From assembly GCF_043195095.1 (NCBI RefSeq), contig NZ_JBAFWN010000010.1: a stretch of 64,000 nt of DNA. One strand, given 5' to 3'. Position numbers and translations under genes: made by a program. The notes under the pieces were generated by a model, which had not been told where the DNA came from, made no database searches, and was given only the letters and a program-made list of their open reading frames with translations. Positions 48,144 through 57,747 of the stretch are shown here, piece after piece. Source of the DNA: NCEH01 sp043195095. Its GTDB lineage: Bacteria > Pseudomonadota > Alphaproteobacteria > Rhizobiales > Xanthobacteraceae. Each line of letters begins with the position of its first letter. The stretch's first letter is position 1.

Positions 48144-50582
48144 ATGCTGAACCTTGCCGAATACCGCCATCACACCGCAGGCCTCGCCGACTTCCTGCCC
48201 TGGGCCGCTCTCGTCGGTGAGGGTGTCGTCCTCAACAAGGACGGCTCCTTCCAGCGCACGGCTCGCTTCCGAGGGCCGGACCTCGACAGCGCCACGCCAG
48301 CGGAACTTGTCGGCGTTACCGCACGGCTGAACAATGCGCTGCGCCGCCTCGGCTCCGGCTGGGCGATCTTCGTCGAGGCGCAGCGGATCGCCGCGCAGAC
48401 CTATCCCCATTCGGCCTTTCCCGATGCCGCGTCGGCGCTGGTCGATCTTGAACGGCAGGACGCGTTTGAGGAAGCGGGCGCGCATTTCGAGAGCCGCTAC
48501 TTCCTGACCTTCGTCTGGCTACCGCCGGCCGAGGACGCCTCGCGCATCGAGAGCTGGCTCTACGAGGGCCGCGCCCAAAGCGGCGTCGATCCCTGGGAGC
48601 TGCTGCGCGGCTTCGTCGATCGCACCAACCGCGTCCTGCAACTGGTCGAGGGCTTCATGCCCGAGGTGGCGTGGCTCGATGACGGCGACACCCTGACCTA
48701 TCTGCACTCGACCGTCTCGACCCGCCAGCAGCGCGTCCGCGTCCCGGAGACGCCGATGCACCTCGATGCGTTGCTCGCGGATGAACCTCTCGCCGGCGGC
48801 CTCGAGCCGCGGCTTGGGTCGCACCACCTGCGCACGCTCACCGTCGTCGGTTTTCCGACCGCGACCCACCCCGGAATCCTCGACGAGCTGAACCGTCTGG
48901 CCTTCCCCTATCGCTGGGCCACGCGCGCGATCCTGCTCGACAAGACCGAAGCGGTGAAGCTCCTGACCAAGATTCGGCGGCAGTGGTTCGCCAAGCGCAA
49001 GTCGATCGCCGCCATCGTCAAGGAGGTGATGACCAACGAGGCCTCGACGCTGGTCGATAGCGACGCCGCCAACAAGGCGGCCGACGCGGACATGGCGCTG
49101 CAGGAGCTGGGCTCCGACGATGTCGGCCAGGCCTACATCACCGCGACTGTCACGGTCTGGGACGAGGATGCCGGCCTCGCGGCCGAGAAGCTCCGCCTGA
49201 TCGAGAAGGTCATCCAGGGCCGCGACTTCACCTGCATGCCGGAAGGGGTGAACGCGTTGGAGGCCTGGCTCGGGTCCATCCCCGGCCACGCCTACGCCAA
49301 CGTCCGGCAGCCGCCGGTCTCGACGCTGAATCTGGCTCACATGATTCCGCTCTCGGCGGTCTGGGCCGGGCCGGCGCGCGATGAGCATTTCCAGGCGCCG
49401 CCGCTGCTGTTCGGCAAGACCGAGGGTTCGACGCCGTTCCGGCTCAGCCTGCATGTCGGCGACGTCGGCCACACCCTGATTGTGGGCCCGACCGGCGCCG
49501 GCAAGTCGGTGCTGCTGTCGCTGATGGCCATGCAGTTCCGCCGCTATCGCAACAACCAGATTTTCGCCTTCGACTTCGGCGGGTCGATCCGCACGGCCGC
49601 GCTTTCCATGGGCGGCGACTGGCACGATCTCGGCGGCAGCCTGTCGGCCGGGTCGGAGCTTTCGGTGTCGCTCCAGCCGCTGGCGCGGATCGACGATCAG
49701 GCCGAGCGCGCCTGGGCGGCGGAATGGGTGACGGCGATCCTCGCCAAGGAAGGCGTCACGATCGACCCGACCGCCAAGGAGCATGTCTGGTCGGCGCTGA
49801 CGTTGCTGGCCTCTTCGCCGCGCGGTGAACGGACCATCACCGGCCTCGCGGTGCTGCTGCAATCGACGGCGTTGAAGCAGGCACTTCAGCCCTATTGCAT
49901 TGGCGGTCCCTCCGGCCGGTTGCTCGACGCCGAGAGCGAGCAGCTTGGTTCGGCGTCAGTCCAGGCATTCGAGACCGAGGGTCTGATCGGCGCGGGCGCA
50001 GCGCCAGCCGTGCTGACCTATCTGTTCCATCGCATCGAGGGCCGCCTCGACGGCCGGCCGACGCTGCTCATCATCGACGAGGGCTGGCTCGTCCTCGACG
50101 ACCCGGCTTTCGCGCAGCAGCTCCGGGAGTGGCTGAAGACCCTACGCAAGAAAAACGCTTCCGTCGTCTTCGCCACCCAGTCGCTCTCCGACATCGACGG
50201 CAGCAATATCGCGCCTGCGATCGTCGAGAGCTGCCCGACGCGCATCTTCCTGCCGAACGAGCGCGCGATCGAACCGCAGATCACCGCGATCTATCGGCGC
50301 TTCGGTCTCAACGATCGTCAGATCGAGATCCTCGCGCGGGCGACACCCAAGCGCGACTATTACTGCCAATCCCGCCGAGGCAACCGGCTGTTCGAGCTGG
50401 GCCTTGGACCTGTCGCGCTCGCCTTCTGCGCCGCATCCTCCAAACAGGACCACGCGGCGATCGAACGCGTCACTACCGAGTACGGCCGTGAGGCTTTCAC
50501 GCCGGCTTGGCTCGCCGACCACGAGCTCCTGTGGGCGGCCGATCTCATTCCCGACCTGACCAACCTGGAGAAGTCATCATGA
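48144..50582 (+). CDS. trbE: TrbE, VirB4-type transfer ATPase
   Basis: The 812-residue protein begins MLNLAEYRHHTAGLADFLPW and has Walker A GPTGAGKSVLLSL at about 448 and Walker B LLIIDEGWLVLDD, then KKNASVVFATQSLSDIDGS. It is the largest ATPase of the channel. It overlaps trbJ by 4 bp. Length matches the family. Confidence 0.93.
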   Translation: MLNLAEYRHHTAGLADFLPWAALVGEGVVLNKDGSFQRTARFRGPDLDSATPAELVGVTARLNNALRRLGSGWAIFVEAQRIAAQTYPHSAFPDAASALVDLERQDAFEEAGAHFESRYFLTFVWLPPAEDASRIESWLYEGRAQSGVDPWELLRGFVDRTNRVLQLVEGFMPEVAWLDDGDTLTYLHSTVSTRQQRVRVPETPMHLDALLADEPLAGGLEPRLGSHHLRTLTVVGFPTATHPGILDELNRLAFPYRWATRAILLDKTEAVKLLTKIRRQWFAKRKSIAAIVKEVMTNEASTLVDSDAANKAADADMALQELGSDDVGQAYITATVTVWDEDAGLAAEKLRLIEKVIQGRDFTCMPEGVNALEAWLGSIPGHAYANVRQPPVSTLNLAHMIPLSAVWAGPARDEHFQAPPLLFGKTEGSTPFRLSLHVGDVGHTLIVGPTGAGKSVLLSLMAMQFRRYRNNQIFAFDFGGSIRTAALSMGGDWHDLGGSLSAGSELSVSLQPLARIDDQAERAWAAEWVTAILAKEGVTIDPTAKEHVWSALTLLASSPRGERTITGLAVLLQSTALKQALQPYCIGGPSGRLLDAESEQLGSASVQAFETEGLIGAGAAPAVLTYLFHRIEGRLDGRPTLLIIDEGWLVLDDPAFAQQLREWLKTLRKKNASVVFATQSLSDIDGSNIAPAIVESCPTRIFLPNERAIEPQITAIYRRFGLNDRQIEILARATPKRDYYCQSRRGNRLFELGLGPVALAFCAASSKQDHAAIERVTTEYGREAFTPAWLADHELLWAADLIPDLTNLEKSS

Positions 50583-51316
50583 TCAAGCTGCGCCATCTGG
50601 CGGCGGCAAGCGCCGTCGCATTGTCGTTGGGCATTGCCGCGCCGCCGGCCTCGGCGCAGTGGATCGTCTACGATCCGACCAACTTCGGCCAGAACGTGCT
50701 GACGGCGGCGCGTGAGCTGCAGCAGATCAACAACCAGATCCAGATGTTGACCAATCAGGCGACGAACCTGGTCAACCAGGCGCGCAATCTCGCCAACCTG
50801 CCCATGTCGACGCTGACCCAGCTTCAGTCGTCGATCGCCCAGACCCAGTCGCTGCTCAGCCAGGCGCAGAACATTTCGTTCAATGTCCAGCGCGTCCAAA
50901 CAGCTTATTCGACCAGCTACGGTTCGGCCGCCGGCACGGGCTCGACGACCGCCATGGTCGCCAACGCCCAGCAGCGCTGGCAGAACTCGGTCGGGGCCTT
51001 CGAGGACAGCCTGAAAGTTCAGGCCGGTGTGGTCGGCAACATCCCGACCAACTCCAGCGCCATGACCTCCCTGGTCACGGCCAGCCAGAGCGCGACGGGC
51101 GCCTTGCAGGCCGCGCAGGCCGGCAACCAGCTTCTGGCGCTGCAATCGCAGCAGCTCTCCGACGTGGTGGCAGTGCTTTCGGCGAAGAGCCGCGCCGACG
51201 CGCTGGAGCAGGCGCGCGTGGCCGCCGCCGAGGCGCAGGGCCAGCAGAACTACAAGACCTTCTCGACGCGCAGCGGCTATCAGCCCGGCAACGTCACCAT
51301 GTTCTCCGGCAATTGA
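50579..51316 (+). CDS. trbJ: TrbJ, VirB5-like pilus-tip protein
   Basis: The 245-residue protein has a signal peptide ending PASAQ, then WIVYDPTNFGQNVLTAAREL and long coiled helices (INNQIQMLTNQATNLVNQAR). The C-terminal region carries QQLSDVVAVLSAKSRADALE, as usual for TrbJ. It is periplasmic or on the pilus. Confidence 0.9.
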   Translation: MIKLRHLAAASAVALSLGIAAPPASAQWIVYDPTNFGQNVLTAARELQQINNQIQMLTNQATNLVNQARNLANLPMSTLTQLQSSIAQTQSLLSQAQNISFNVQRVQTAYSTSYGSAAGTGSTTAMVANAQQRWQNSVGAFEDSLKVQAGVVGNIPTNSSAMTSLVTASQSATGALQAAQAGNQLLALQSQQLSDVVAVLSAKSRADALEQARVAAAEAQGQQNYKTFSTRSGYQPGNVTMFSGN

Positions 51317-51325
51317 GGCACGGCG

Positions 51326-51667
51326 ATGCTGGGCCGGTCGGAGATCTTCCGCGCCGCTGTGATCGTCGTGCTAATCGCAGCCTTCATCGCGACCCTCTTC
51401 GCGATCAACCGGCGTCCCTCCACGCCGGCCGCTGAGATCGCCCCGACCGTTGCCCCGCCCGCTCCCGATGACCTCACGGCCGAGCTGCGCCGCTGCAGCG
51501 CGCTCGGGCCCCAGGATGCCGAGGATGCGCGCTGCGTGGCGGTCTGGGAGGAGAACCGCCGGCGCTTCTTCGGCAGGCCGGCGCGGCCGCTGCCGCCATC
51601 GCCGCACCCCGCGACGACGATGGGCGCCGTCGCGCCGGCCACCCCTTCGTCAGGAGACGCGCGATGA
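51326..51667 (+). CDS. TrbK-alt, putative entry exclusion protein
   Basis: The 113-residue protein has one N-terminal membrane helix (FRAAVIVVLIAAFIATLFAI), then LRRCSALGPQDAEDARCVAV and WEENRRRFFG, the signature of the TrbK-alt family found between trbJ and trbL. These proteins are thought to block entry of the same element. It overlaps trbL by 4 bp. Confidence 0.85.
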   Translation: MLGRSEIFRAAVIVVLIAAFIATLFAINRRPSTPAAEIAPTVAPPAPDDLTAELRRCSALGPQDAEDARCVAVWEENRRRFFGRPARPLPPSPHPATTMGAVAPATPSSGDAR

Positions 51668-53025
51668 ACAACGTCGGCGTCATCGACACCTTCCTCAACA
51701 CCTTCACGACCTACATCGATTCCGGCTTCGGTCTCATCAAGGGTGAGGTCACCTATCTCTCCTCGACGCTGATCGTCATCGACATCACGCTGGCCGGCCT
51801 GTTCTGGGCGTGGGGCGCCGACGAAGACATCCTCCAGCGCCTGGTCAAGAAGACGCTCTACATCGGCTTCTTCGCCTTCATCATCACCAACTTCAACAAT
51901 CTCTCGGCCGTCGTATTCAACAGCTTCGCCGGCCTCGGCCTGAAGGCTGGCGGCTCCTCGATCTCGACGGCCGATTTTCTGCGGCCGGGGAAACTCGCCC
52001 AGGTCGGGCTTGATGCGGGCCAGCCGCTGCTCGACGCGGCCAGCCAGATGATGGGTTTCACCAGCTTCTTCGCGAACTTCGTGCAGATCGCGGTGCTGAT
52101 GGTGTCGTGGCTGCTGGTGCTGATCGCCTTCTTCATCCTGGCGGTGCAGCTCTTCGTCACGCTGATCGAGTTTAAGCTGACGACGCTCGCCGGCTTCATC
52201 CTCATTCCCTTCGCCCTCTTCAACAAGACCGCCTTCCTCGCCGAGAAGGTGCTCGGCAACATCGTCGCCTCCGGCGTGAAGGTGATGGTGCTGGCCGTCA
52301 TCGTCGGGATCGGCACGGGCCTCTTCTCGCAGTTCACCCAGACCTATGCCGGTGGCCAGCCGACGATCGAGCAGGCGCTCTCCGTCGTGCTCGCTGCGCT
52401 GGCCATGCTCGGTCTCGGCATCTTCGGACCCGGCATCGCGACTGGCCTGGTCTCTGGCGCACCCCAGCTCGGTGCCGGCGCTGCGGTCGGGACCGGCCTT
52501 GCCGTCGCTGGCACCGCAATGGCCGGCGCGGGTGCGCTCGGCCTGGCCGGGAGGGGAGCGATAGCCGCGGCCTCGGGCACGGCCGCCGCCGCCCGTGGCG
52601 GCGCGGCGATGGCGGGTGGCGCATCCTCCGCCTACAGCCTGGCCTCCGCCGGCCGGTCCGGCGCCTCGGGCGTGGCGGCCGGCCTCGGCGGGGTCAGCAG
52701 GGCCGCCGCGTCTTCAGCGGCGGCGCCTATTCGGCGCGCGGCAGAGCGCGCCGCCGGTTCGATGCGTGAGAGTTTCGCCGCCGGCGCCCGGTCCGGTTTC
52801 GCTGCCACCGGCGGCTCATCCACCCAAGGCACGGTTGGCGGCGAGCAGACCGCGAGCGGCAGCGGCGCGCCCGATGCCGGCTCGAATGCGTCCGGCCCGC
52901 CCGCCTGGGCCCGCCGCATGAAGCAGAACCAGTCGATGGCGCGCGGCGCCCAGACCGCCGCCCAAGTCCTCAAGTCCGGCGACAGCCATGGCGGCGGCCA
53001 TTCCGTCGATCTCTCGGGAGAATAG
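51664..53025 (+). CDS. trbL: TrbL, VirB6-like polytopic channel protein
   Basis: The 453-residue protein starts MNNVGVIDTFLNTFTTYIDS and has at least six membrane helices in residues 30-300 (LIVIDITLAGLFWAW, FVQIAVLMVSWLLVLIAFF). A Gly/Ala/Ser-rich disordered tail with a VDLSGE end follows. It forms part of the inner-membrane channel. The repeated-looking Ala/Gly part at 52500-52900 is low-complexity coding sequence. Confidence 0.92.
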   Translation: MNNVGVIDTFLNTFTTYIDSGFGLIKGEVTYLSSTLIVIDITLAGLFWAWGADEDILQRLVKKTLYIGFFAFIITNFNNLSAVVFNSFAGLGLKAGGSSISTADFLRPGKLAQVGLDAGQPLLDAASQMMGFTSFFANFVQIAVLMVSWLLVLIAFFILAVQLFVTLIEFKLTTLAGFILIPFALFNKTAFLAEKVLGNIVASGVKVMVLAVIVGIGTGLFSQFTQTYAGGQPTIEQALSVVLAALAMLGLGIFGPGIATGLVSGAPQLGAGAAVGTGLAVAGTAMAGAGALGLAGRGAIAAASGTAAAARGGAAMAGGASSAYSLASAGRSGASGVAAGLGGVSRAAASSAAAPIRRAAERAAGSMRESFAAGARSGFAATGGSSTQGTVGGEQTASGSGAPDAGSNASGPPAWARRMKQNQSMARGAQTAAQVLKSGDSHGGGHSVDLSGE

Positions 53026-53028
53026 ACA

Positions 53029-53718
53029 ATGGCGCTCTTCCGCCGATCCACCGTCCGCTACGGTCGCACCCCGGAACCCGAAACGCCCTATCAGCGCGCC
53101 GCCCAGGCGTGGGACGAGCGGATCGGCTCGGCCCGCGTGCAGGCCAAGAACTGGCGCCTTATGGCCTTCGGCTCGCTTGCGCTCTCCATGGGCCTCGCCG
53201 GTGGCCTCGTCTGGCAATCGACCCATGGCAGCATCGTCCCTTGGGTGGTCCAAGTCGATAAGCTCGGCCAGGCACAGGCGGTCGCCGCCGCAACGCCCGA
53301 TTACACCCCGAGCGATCCCCAGATCGCCTGGTATCTCGCTCACTTCGTCGAGATGGTCCGCTCTCTGCCGGCCGATCCCATCATCGTGCGGCAGAACTGG
53401 CTCCAGGCCTACGACTTCACCAGCACCTCCGGGTCCCAGGCGCTCAACGACTATGCCCGCGCGAACGACCCGTTCGCCAAGCTCGGCCATCAGCAGATCG
53501 CCATCGACGTCTCGAGTGTGATCCGCGCCTCGCCGTCCAGCTTCCGGGTCGAGTGGGTCGAGCACCGCTATCAGGACGGCGCGCTCGCCGACAATTCGCG
53601 TTGGACCGCGATCCTCACCGTAGCGATCCAGACGCCGACCTCCGCCGACGTGCTCCGCAAGAACCCGCTCGGCATCTACGTCACCGCCATCAACTGGTCG
53701 AAGGAGCTGGGACAATGA
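53029..53718 (+). CDS. trbF: TrbF, VirB8-like channel protein
   Basis: The 229-residue protein has a short cytoplasmic N-terminus with PETPYQRAAQAWDERIGSAR, one membrane helix (LMAFGSLALSMGLAGGLVW) and a periplasmic VirB8-fold domain ending NPLGIYVTAINWSKELGQ. It lies 3 bp after trbL and overlaps trbG by 4 bp. Confidence 0.92.
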   Translation: MALFRRSTVRYGRTPEPETPYQRAAQAWDERIGSARVQAKNWRLMAFGSLALSMGLAGGLVWQSTHGSIVPWVVQVDKLGQAQAVAAATPDYTPSDPQIAWYLAHFVEMVRSLPADPIIVRQNWLQAYDFTSTSGSQALNDYARANDPFAKLGHQQIAIDVSSVIRASPSSFRVEWVEHRYQDGALADNSRWTAILTVAIQTPTSADVLRKNPLGIYVTAINWSKELGQ

Positions 53719-54788
53719 CCTCGCCGATTTCCATGGAAGCCGGCGGTCCGGCTTCACGTCCTTCAGTCTCTCAGCAGAACCGGCAAGGCGGGATTACGCC
53801 TCTCCGTAAAGCCGGCCTTGCGGCTTTGCTACTCTCCGTCTCTGCGCTCGGCGGCTGCGCCCACAAGTTCATTCCGCCCGACATCAACTACGACAGCGCC
53901 GTGCCGGCGAAGCTCACCGTCGATCCGCCCGCGCCGGTCAAGATCGTCGAGCTGCCCAAGCCCTTGCCCCTGCCGGGTCAATTGAAGCCGCTCAGCACGG
54001 GCAAGCCCACTTCCGAGGCGCCCGATCCCACCGTGCGCGTCAACCAGGCCAATGCCGCCGCCCGAATCCAGCCGGTCCGCAACGGCTTCATCAACGCCGT
54101 GCAGGTGTACCCCTATTCCGCGGGCGCGCTCTATCAGGCCTACACGGCGCCCGGCGAAATCACCGACATCGCCCTGCAGGAAGGGGAGCAGCTTGTCGGC
54201 ACAGGACCCGTCGCCGCCGGCGATACGGTGCGCTGGATCATTGGGGACACGGAAAGCGGTGCGGGTCCGACCAAGAAGGTCCATATCCTCGTGAAGCCAA
54301 CCCGGCCCGAGCTGGTCACGAACCTAGTCATCAACACCGATCGTCGGACCTACCTGCTGGAGCTGCGCTCGACCGAGAAGACCTACATGGCCTCGGTCTC
54401 CTGGCAGTACCCGGAAGACCAGCTCATCGCGCTGCGCCAGCAGAATGCGGCGGCCGAGACCGCCGCGCCGATCGCCACCGGTGTCGATCTCGCCGCGATC
54501 AACTTCCGCTATGCGATCGAGGGAGACAGCCCCGCCTGGCGGCCGCTGCGCGCCTTCGACGATGGCCAGAAAGTCTATATCGAATTCCCGTCCGGCATCC
54601 GCCAGGGCGAGATGCCGCCGCTCTTCGTCATCGGGCCCGCGGGCGGATCCGAGCTGGTGAACTATCGGGTCCGACAGAACTACTACATCGTCGATCGACT
54701 GTTCGCGGCAGCCGAGTTGCGTCTCGGCGACAAGGACAGCGAGCGGCGCGTCCGCATCGTCCGCACCGACGGAAGGCCGCGGTCATGA
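53715..54788 (+). CDS. trbG: TrbG, VirB9-like lipoprotein
   Basis: The 357-residue protein starts at the ATG overlapping trbF and carries a lipoprotein signal (LAALLLSVSALGGC, lipobox LGGC at about 48-51). The VirB9 core follows: YPYSAGALYQAYTAPGEITD, HILVKPTRPELVTNLVI and NYRVRQNYYIVDRLFAAAEL. It forms the outer-membrane core complex with TrbI. Some family members have a shorter N-terminus. Confidence 0.9.
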   Translation: MTSPISMEAGGPASRPSVSQQNRQGGITPLRKAGLAALLLSVSALGGCAHKFIPPDINYDSAVPAKLTVDPPAPVKIVELPKPLPLPGQLKPLSTGKPTSEAPDPTVRVNQANAAARIQPVRNGFINAVQVYPYSAGALYQAYTAPGEITDIALQEGEQLVGTGPVAAGDTVRWIIGDTESGAGPTKKVHILVKPTRPELVTNLVINTDRRTYLLELRSTEKTYMASVSWQYPEDQLIALRQQNAAAETAAPIATGVDLAAINFRYAIEGDSPAWRPLRAFDDGQKVYIEFPSGIRQGEMPPLFVIGPAGGSELVNYRVRQNYYIVDRLFAAAELRLGDKDSERRVRIVRTDGRPRS

Positions 54789-55987
54789 CGGACGAGCCGG
54801 AAGAACAACAGCCGGCGCCGACGCCCGTCGTGCCACCCGACCTGCGCCTCAGGGGCGAACGGCCACGCGTCACGCGCCTCTCTCGCAAGGTGCTGATCAC
54901 GCTCGGAGCCGTGTCCGCGCTCGCCGTCGCCGGAGCGCTCGGCTATGCCCTCCAGACCCACAACAAGGGACAGTCCGGGCAGGAGCTGCTCAGCACCCAG
55001 AACCGGCCCTCGGCTGAAGGCCTCGCGGGGCTGCCGAAGGACTACACCGGCCTGCCGCGCCAGGCGCCGCCACTCGGACCGCCGTTGCCCGGTGACCTCG
55101 GCAAGCCGATCCTGAATGCCGGCGCCGCGCCGAACACCGGCGCTCCGGCAACCACGCCCGATCCCGCAGCCCAGCGGCTTGCCCAGGAGACGGACGCCGC
55201 CCGCGTAAGCCGCCTGTTCGCCCAGACCAACCAGCAGCCGCAGCCGGTCAGCCTGGTCACTCCGCCGGCGACGGGGACGCAGAGCGGTTCGACGCCCACG
55301 CCGCCTGTCGACGCCGGATCCGCGCAGAACATGCAGGATCGCAAGACCGCCTTCCTCAACGCCACGCCGGACAAGCGGACGGTCAGCCCCGACCGCCTCG
55401 AAGCAAAGGCCTCGCCCTATGTCGTTCAGGCGGGGACGGTGATCCCGGCGGCGCTCATTACTGGAATTCGATCGGACCTTCCGGGTCAGATCACAGCCCA
55501 GGTGACCGAGGCCGTCTACGACAGTCCAACCGGGCAGTTTCTGTTGATCCCGCAGGGCGCGAAGCTGATCGGCCAATACGACAGCTCGGTCGCCTTCGGT
55601 CAGAGCCGCATCCTCCTCGTCTGGACACGCATCATCATGCCGGACGGCAATTCGATCGTGCTGGAACGACAGCCGGGCGCCGATACGCAAGGCTATGCGG
55701 GGCTCGAAGACGAGGTCGATAACCACTGGGGCATGCTGTTCAAGGCCGCCGTCCTCTCGACCCTCCTCAGCGTCGGCGCGGAAGCCGGTACGAGCCAGAA
55801 CGAGAACAATCTCGTCCAGGCGATCCGCTCGAGCGCTTCGAACTCGATCAGCCAGACCGGCCAGCAGATCGTGCAGCGCCAGCTCAACATCCAGCCGACG
55901 CTCACTATCCGACCGGGCTTCCCGGTTCGTGTCATCGTCACGCGCGATCTGGTGCTGGCGCCCTACGGCCACGGAGGGACTCCATGA
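54785..55987 (+). CDS. trbI: TrbI, VirB10-like core complex protein
   Basis: The 400-residue protein has one N-terminal membrane helix (ALAVAGALGYALQ), a Pro-rich periplasmic linker, and the VirB10 beta-barrel with SPYVVQAGTVIPAALITGIR, GQFLLIPQGAKLIGQYDSSV and NIQPTLTIRPGFPVRVIVTR. It links inner and outer membrane. It overlaps trbG and the DUF2274 gene by 4 bp each. Confidence 0.92.
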   Translation: MTDEPEEQQPAPTPVVPPDLRLRGERPRVTRLSRKVLITLGAVSALAVAGALGYALQTHNKGQSGQELLSTQNRPSAEGLAGLPKDYTGLPRQAPPLGPPLPGDLGKPILNAGAAPNTGAPATTPDPAAQRLAQETDAARVSRLFAQTNQQPQPVSLVTPPATGTQSGSTPTPPVDAGSAQNMQDRKTAFLNATPDKRTVSPDRLEAKASPYVVQAGTVIPAALITGIRSDLPGQITAQVTEAVYDSPTGQFLLIPQGAKLIGQYDSSVAFGQSRILLVWTRIIMPDGNSIVLERQPGADTQGYAGLEDEVDNHWGMLFKAAVLSTLLSVGAEAGTSQNENNLVQAIRSSASNSISQTGQQIVQRQLNIQPTLTIRPGFPVRVIVTRDLVLAPYGHGGTP

Positions 55988-56238
55988 CGAAGCTTAAACT
56001 CGGGCCGCTCGCAGACGACAAGCCGGTCAAACTCAGCATCGAATTGGCCGCCGCGGTGCATCGCGACTTAGTTGCTTATGCCGAAATTCTCGGTCGGAGC
56101 ACCGGCCAGTCCGTGCTCGATCCGGCCAAGCTGATTGCGCCAATGATCGAACGGTTCATGGCGACGGATCGGGCATTCGCTAAGGCGCGACGGAACTCTG
56201 CTCAGCCTGGAGCGAGAGCACCCGAGAGATCCGGATAG
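55984..56238 (+). CDS. DUF2274 family protein
   Basis: The 84-residue protein has MTKLKLGPLADDKPVKLSIE, then LAAAVHRDLVAYAEILGRST and PAKLIAPMIERFMATDRAF, a DUF2274 member with an RHH-like look. The family is the standard last gene of this type of trb operon. It overlaps trbI. It converges with, and overlaps by 37 bp, the LysR gene. Confidence 0.88.
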   Translation: MTKLKLGPLADDKPVKLSIELAAAVHRDLVAYAEILGRSTGQSVLDPAKLIAPMIERFMATDRAFAKARRNSAQPGARAPERSG

Positions 56239-57119
56239 CGTTCTCGGAGGATATTGAGAAAGGGTGGCAGCGATGGATTGCAATTCGCCGCGCGCCAGTA
56301 CGCGCGGATTGGAAGCCGAGTTGGCCCCTCCGTGTCATGCACCTCCCGAAAAATGACACCCGGATACGCTGCGCCGGTCGCGCCCTCTAGGACGAGCAAG
56401 CTACCCCACCCTGCGCCGACTAGGGTAAGAAGCCGATCAAGTCCGGCATCGTGGCGAAGAACATGGTCAGTGTCGGAATACCCAACTTTGCTGACAAGCA
56501 TTTTCAGCAATTCGGGCCCCGGACCGCGCTCCGGCAATAACAGCGCTTCGTGCCTCAAATCACTCCAGTGAACCGCATCACGGCCGCTGAGGGAGTGGCT
56601 CTCAGGGAGCGCGAGGATCACGCGCTCGCTCCAGACTGACAACGACCTGTCGTTCCATCTCGTATAGCTCTCTGCGACGAAGCCAACGTCGATGGTGGAA
56701 CAGCTGATATCGCAGATTAGATTGTCGCTCGATCCGTCGACCAGACGCGTCTCGACCTCGGGGAATCGCCGCCGGTGATCAAGGATTGTTGCTCGAAGAT
56801 TACCGGCGGAAAGCGAAGCATGGACGCCGATGGTCAATCGACCACTCTCGCCTCGGGAGCGAGTCGTGAGGCGGGTTGTGATCATTTCTATCTCATCGAA
56901 GACGCGTCGCGCGGCTTCGAGAAATTCTTGGGCCGCAGCCGTTGGCCGTGTTCCTCCATTGGTGCGTTCGAACAGTACCGCTCCCAACCGATTCTCAAGA
57001 TCCCGAAGCCGCCGGCTAAGCGTGGACTGTCGGATGCTAAGGCTCTCCGCCGCCTGCCTAAGGCTCTTATGCTGGGACGCAATAATCGCCCATCTCAGAT
57101 CCTGAAGCTCGGGAATCAT
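56202..57119 (-). CDS. LysR-family transcriptional regulator
   Basis: The 305-residue protein has the LysR winged helix at residues 1-60 (LRWAIIASQHKSLRQAAESL, SIRQSTLSRRLRDLENRLGA) and an effector-binding domain (GRLTIGVHASLSAGNLRATI). A LysR gene convergent with the end of the trb operon is common in this ICE group and is usually counted as part of the backbone. Its targets are unknown. No divergent gene stands beside it. Confidence 0.88.
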   Translation of the reverse strand: MIPELQDLRWAIIASQHKSLRQAAESLSIRQSTLSRRLRDLENRLGAVLFERTNGGTRPTAAAQEFLEAARRVFDEIEMITTRLTTRSRGESGRLTIGVHASLSAGNLRATILDHRRRFPEVETRLVDGSSDNLICDISCSTIDVGFVAESYTRWNDRSLSVWSERVILALPESHSLSGRDAVHWSDLRHEALLLPERGPGPELLKMLVSKVGYSDTDHVLRHDAGLDRLLTLVGAGWGSLLVLEGATGAAYPGVIFREVHDTEGPTRLPIRAYWRAANCNPSLPPFLNILRERYPDLSGALAPG

Positions 57120-57747
57120 CTAATAATGCCGTATCAAAATGCGGCAATTGCTTTGCACCACCGCGTAAAGAGCCCTCGTGGAATTGGTTCGTTGCCAATG
57201 ACGCTGGCGAGTTTGCATGTTGCTGGCTAAAGAAGAGGAATACACTGACTGGCAGTAACTGACAGTGAGAGACGCTTCCAAATCTTTGCCATGGCCGCTC
57301 GGTGAGCGGAGGTCGTCAGTAGCAGATGAAATAAGGCTTTCGGAGTTGAAAAGAACATCGAATGCCGGGACACCCATTCATGGCTCCTCCGGACTAGATC
57401 GCCTGCGGTGTGGGCGCCGATGTGCGGCTAATTTTACTCCCATCCGCGAACACGTGCGAACGGCCTCGCCAAAGCCCTCGGTAATCCAACTCGTGCACAT
57501 CCGAATCAGAATAGAGGCCTCAAGAAGGACGATCCATGTCATGGCGTCCGGATTCAGTTTTCAATCGTTCGAAACTTCATCTACGATCAAGGATGCTGCT
57601 GTTAGGTCGATCGCACCGCGCGACGGCATGGCTCAGCTGCCCCCGGTCTTGCTCCTGACCACGAGCTCCAGATCGTCCCGCCGGGGGACCCTGTCGCGAT
57701 TGTCGCCGCATGGGAACGGTAGAGTCTCGCCGATAGGCGTTAGGCGG
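57120..57747. other. gene-free stretch between ICE backbone and right cargo
   Basis: About 630 bp without a convincing gene; open frames are low in protein character. It is somewhat AT-richer than its surroundings. I see no repeat or attachment core, though an ICE-cargo boundary would fit here. Confidence 0.45.

Noticed and set aside
48519..49862. 447-codon minus-strand frame inside trbE
   Set aside because: Entirely opposite a textbook TrbE gene, with no recognisable protein signature.
52500..52900. Repeat-like GC-rich tract
   Set aside because: It is the Ala/Gly/Ser-rich tail of TrbL, low-complexity coding sequence rather than a DNA repeat element.
54683..55972. 429-codon minus-strand frame inside trbI
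   Set aside because: Opposite a clear VirB10-type gene; Arg/Asp-rich shadow.
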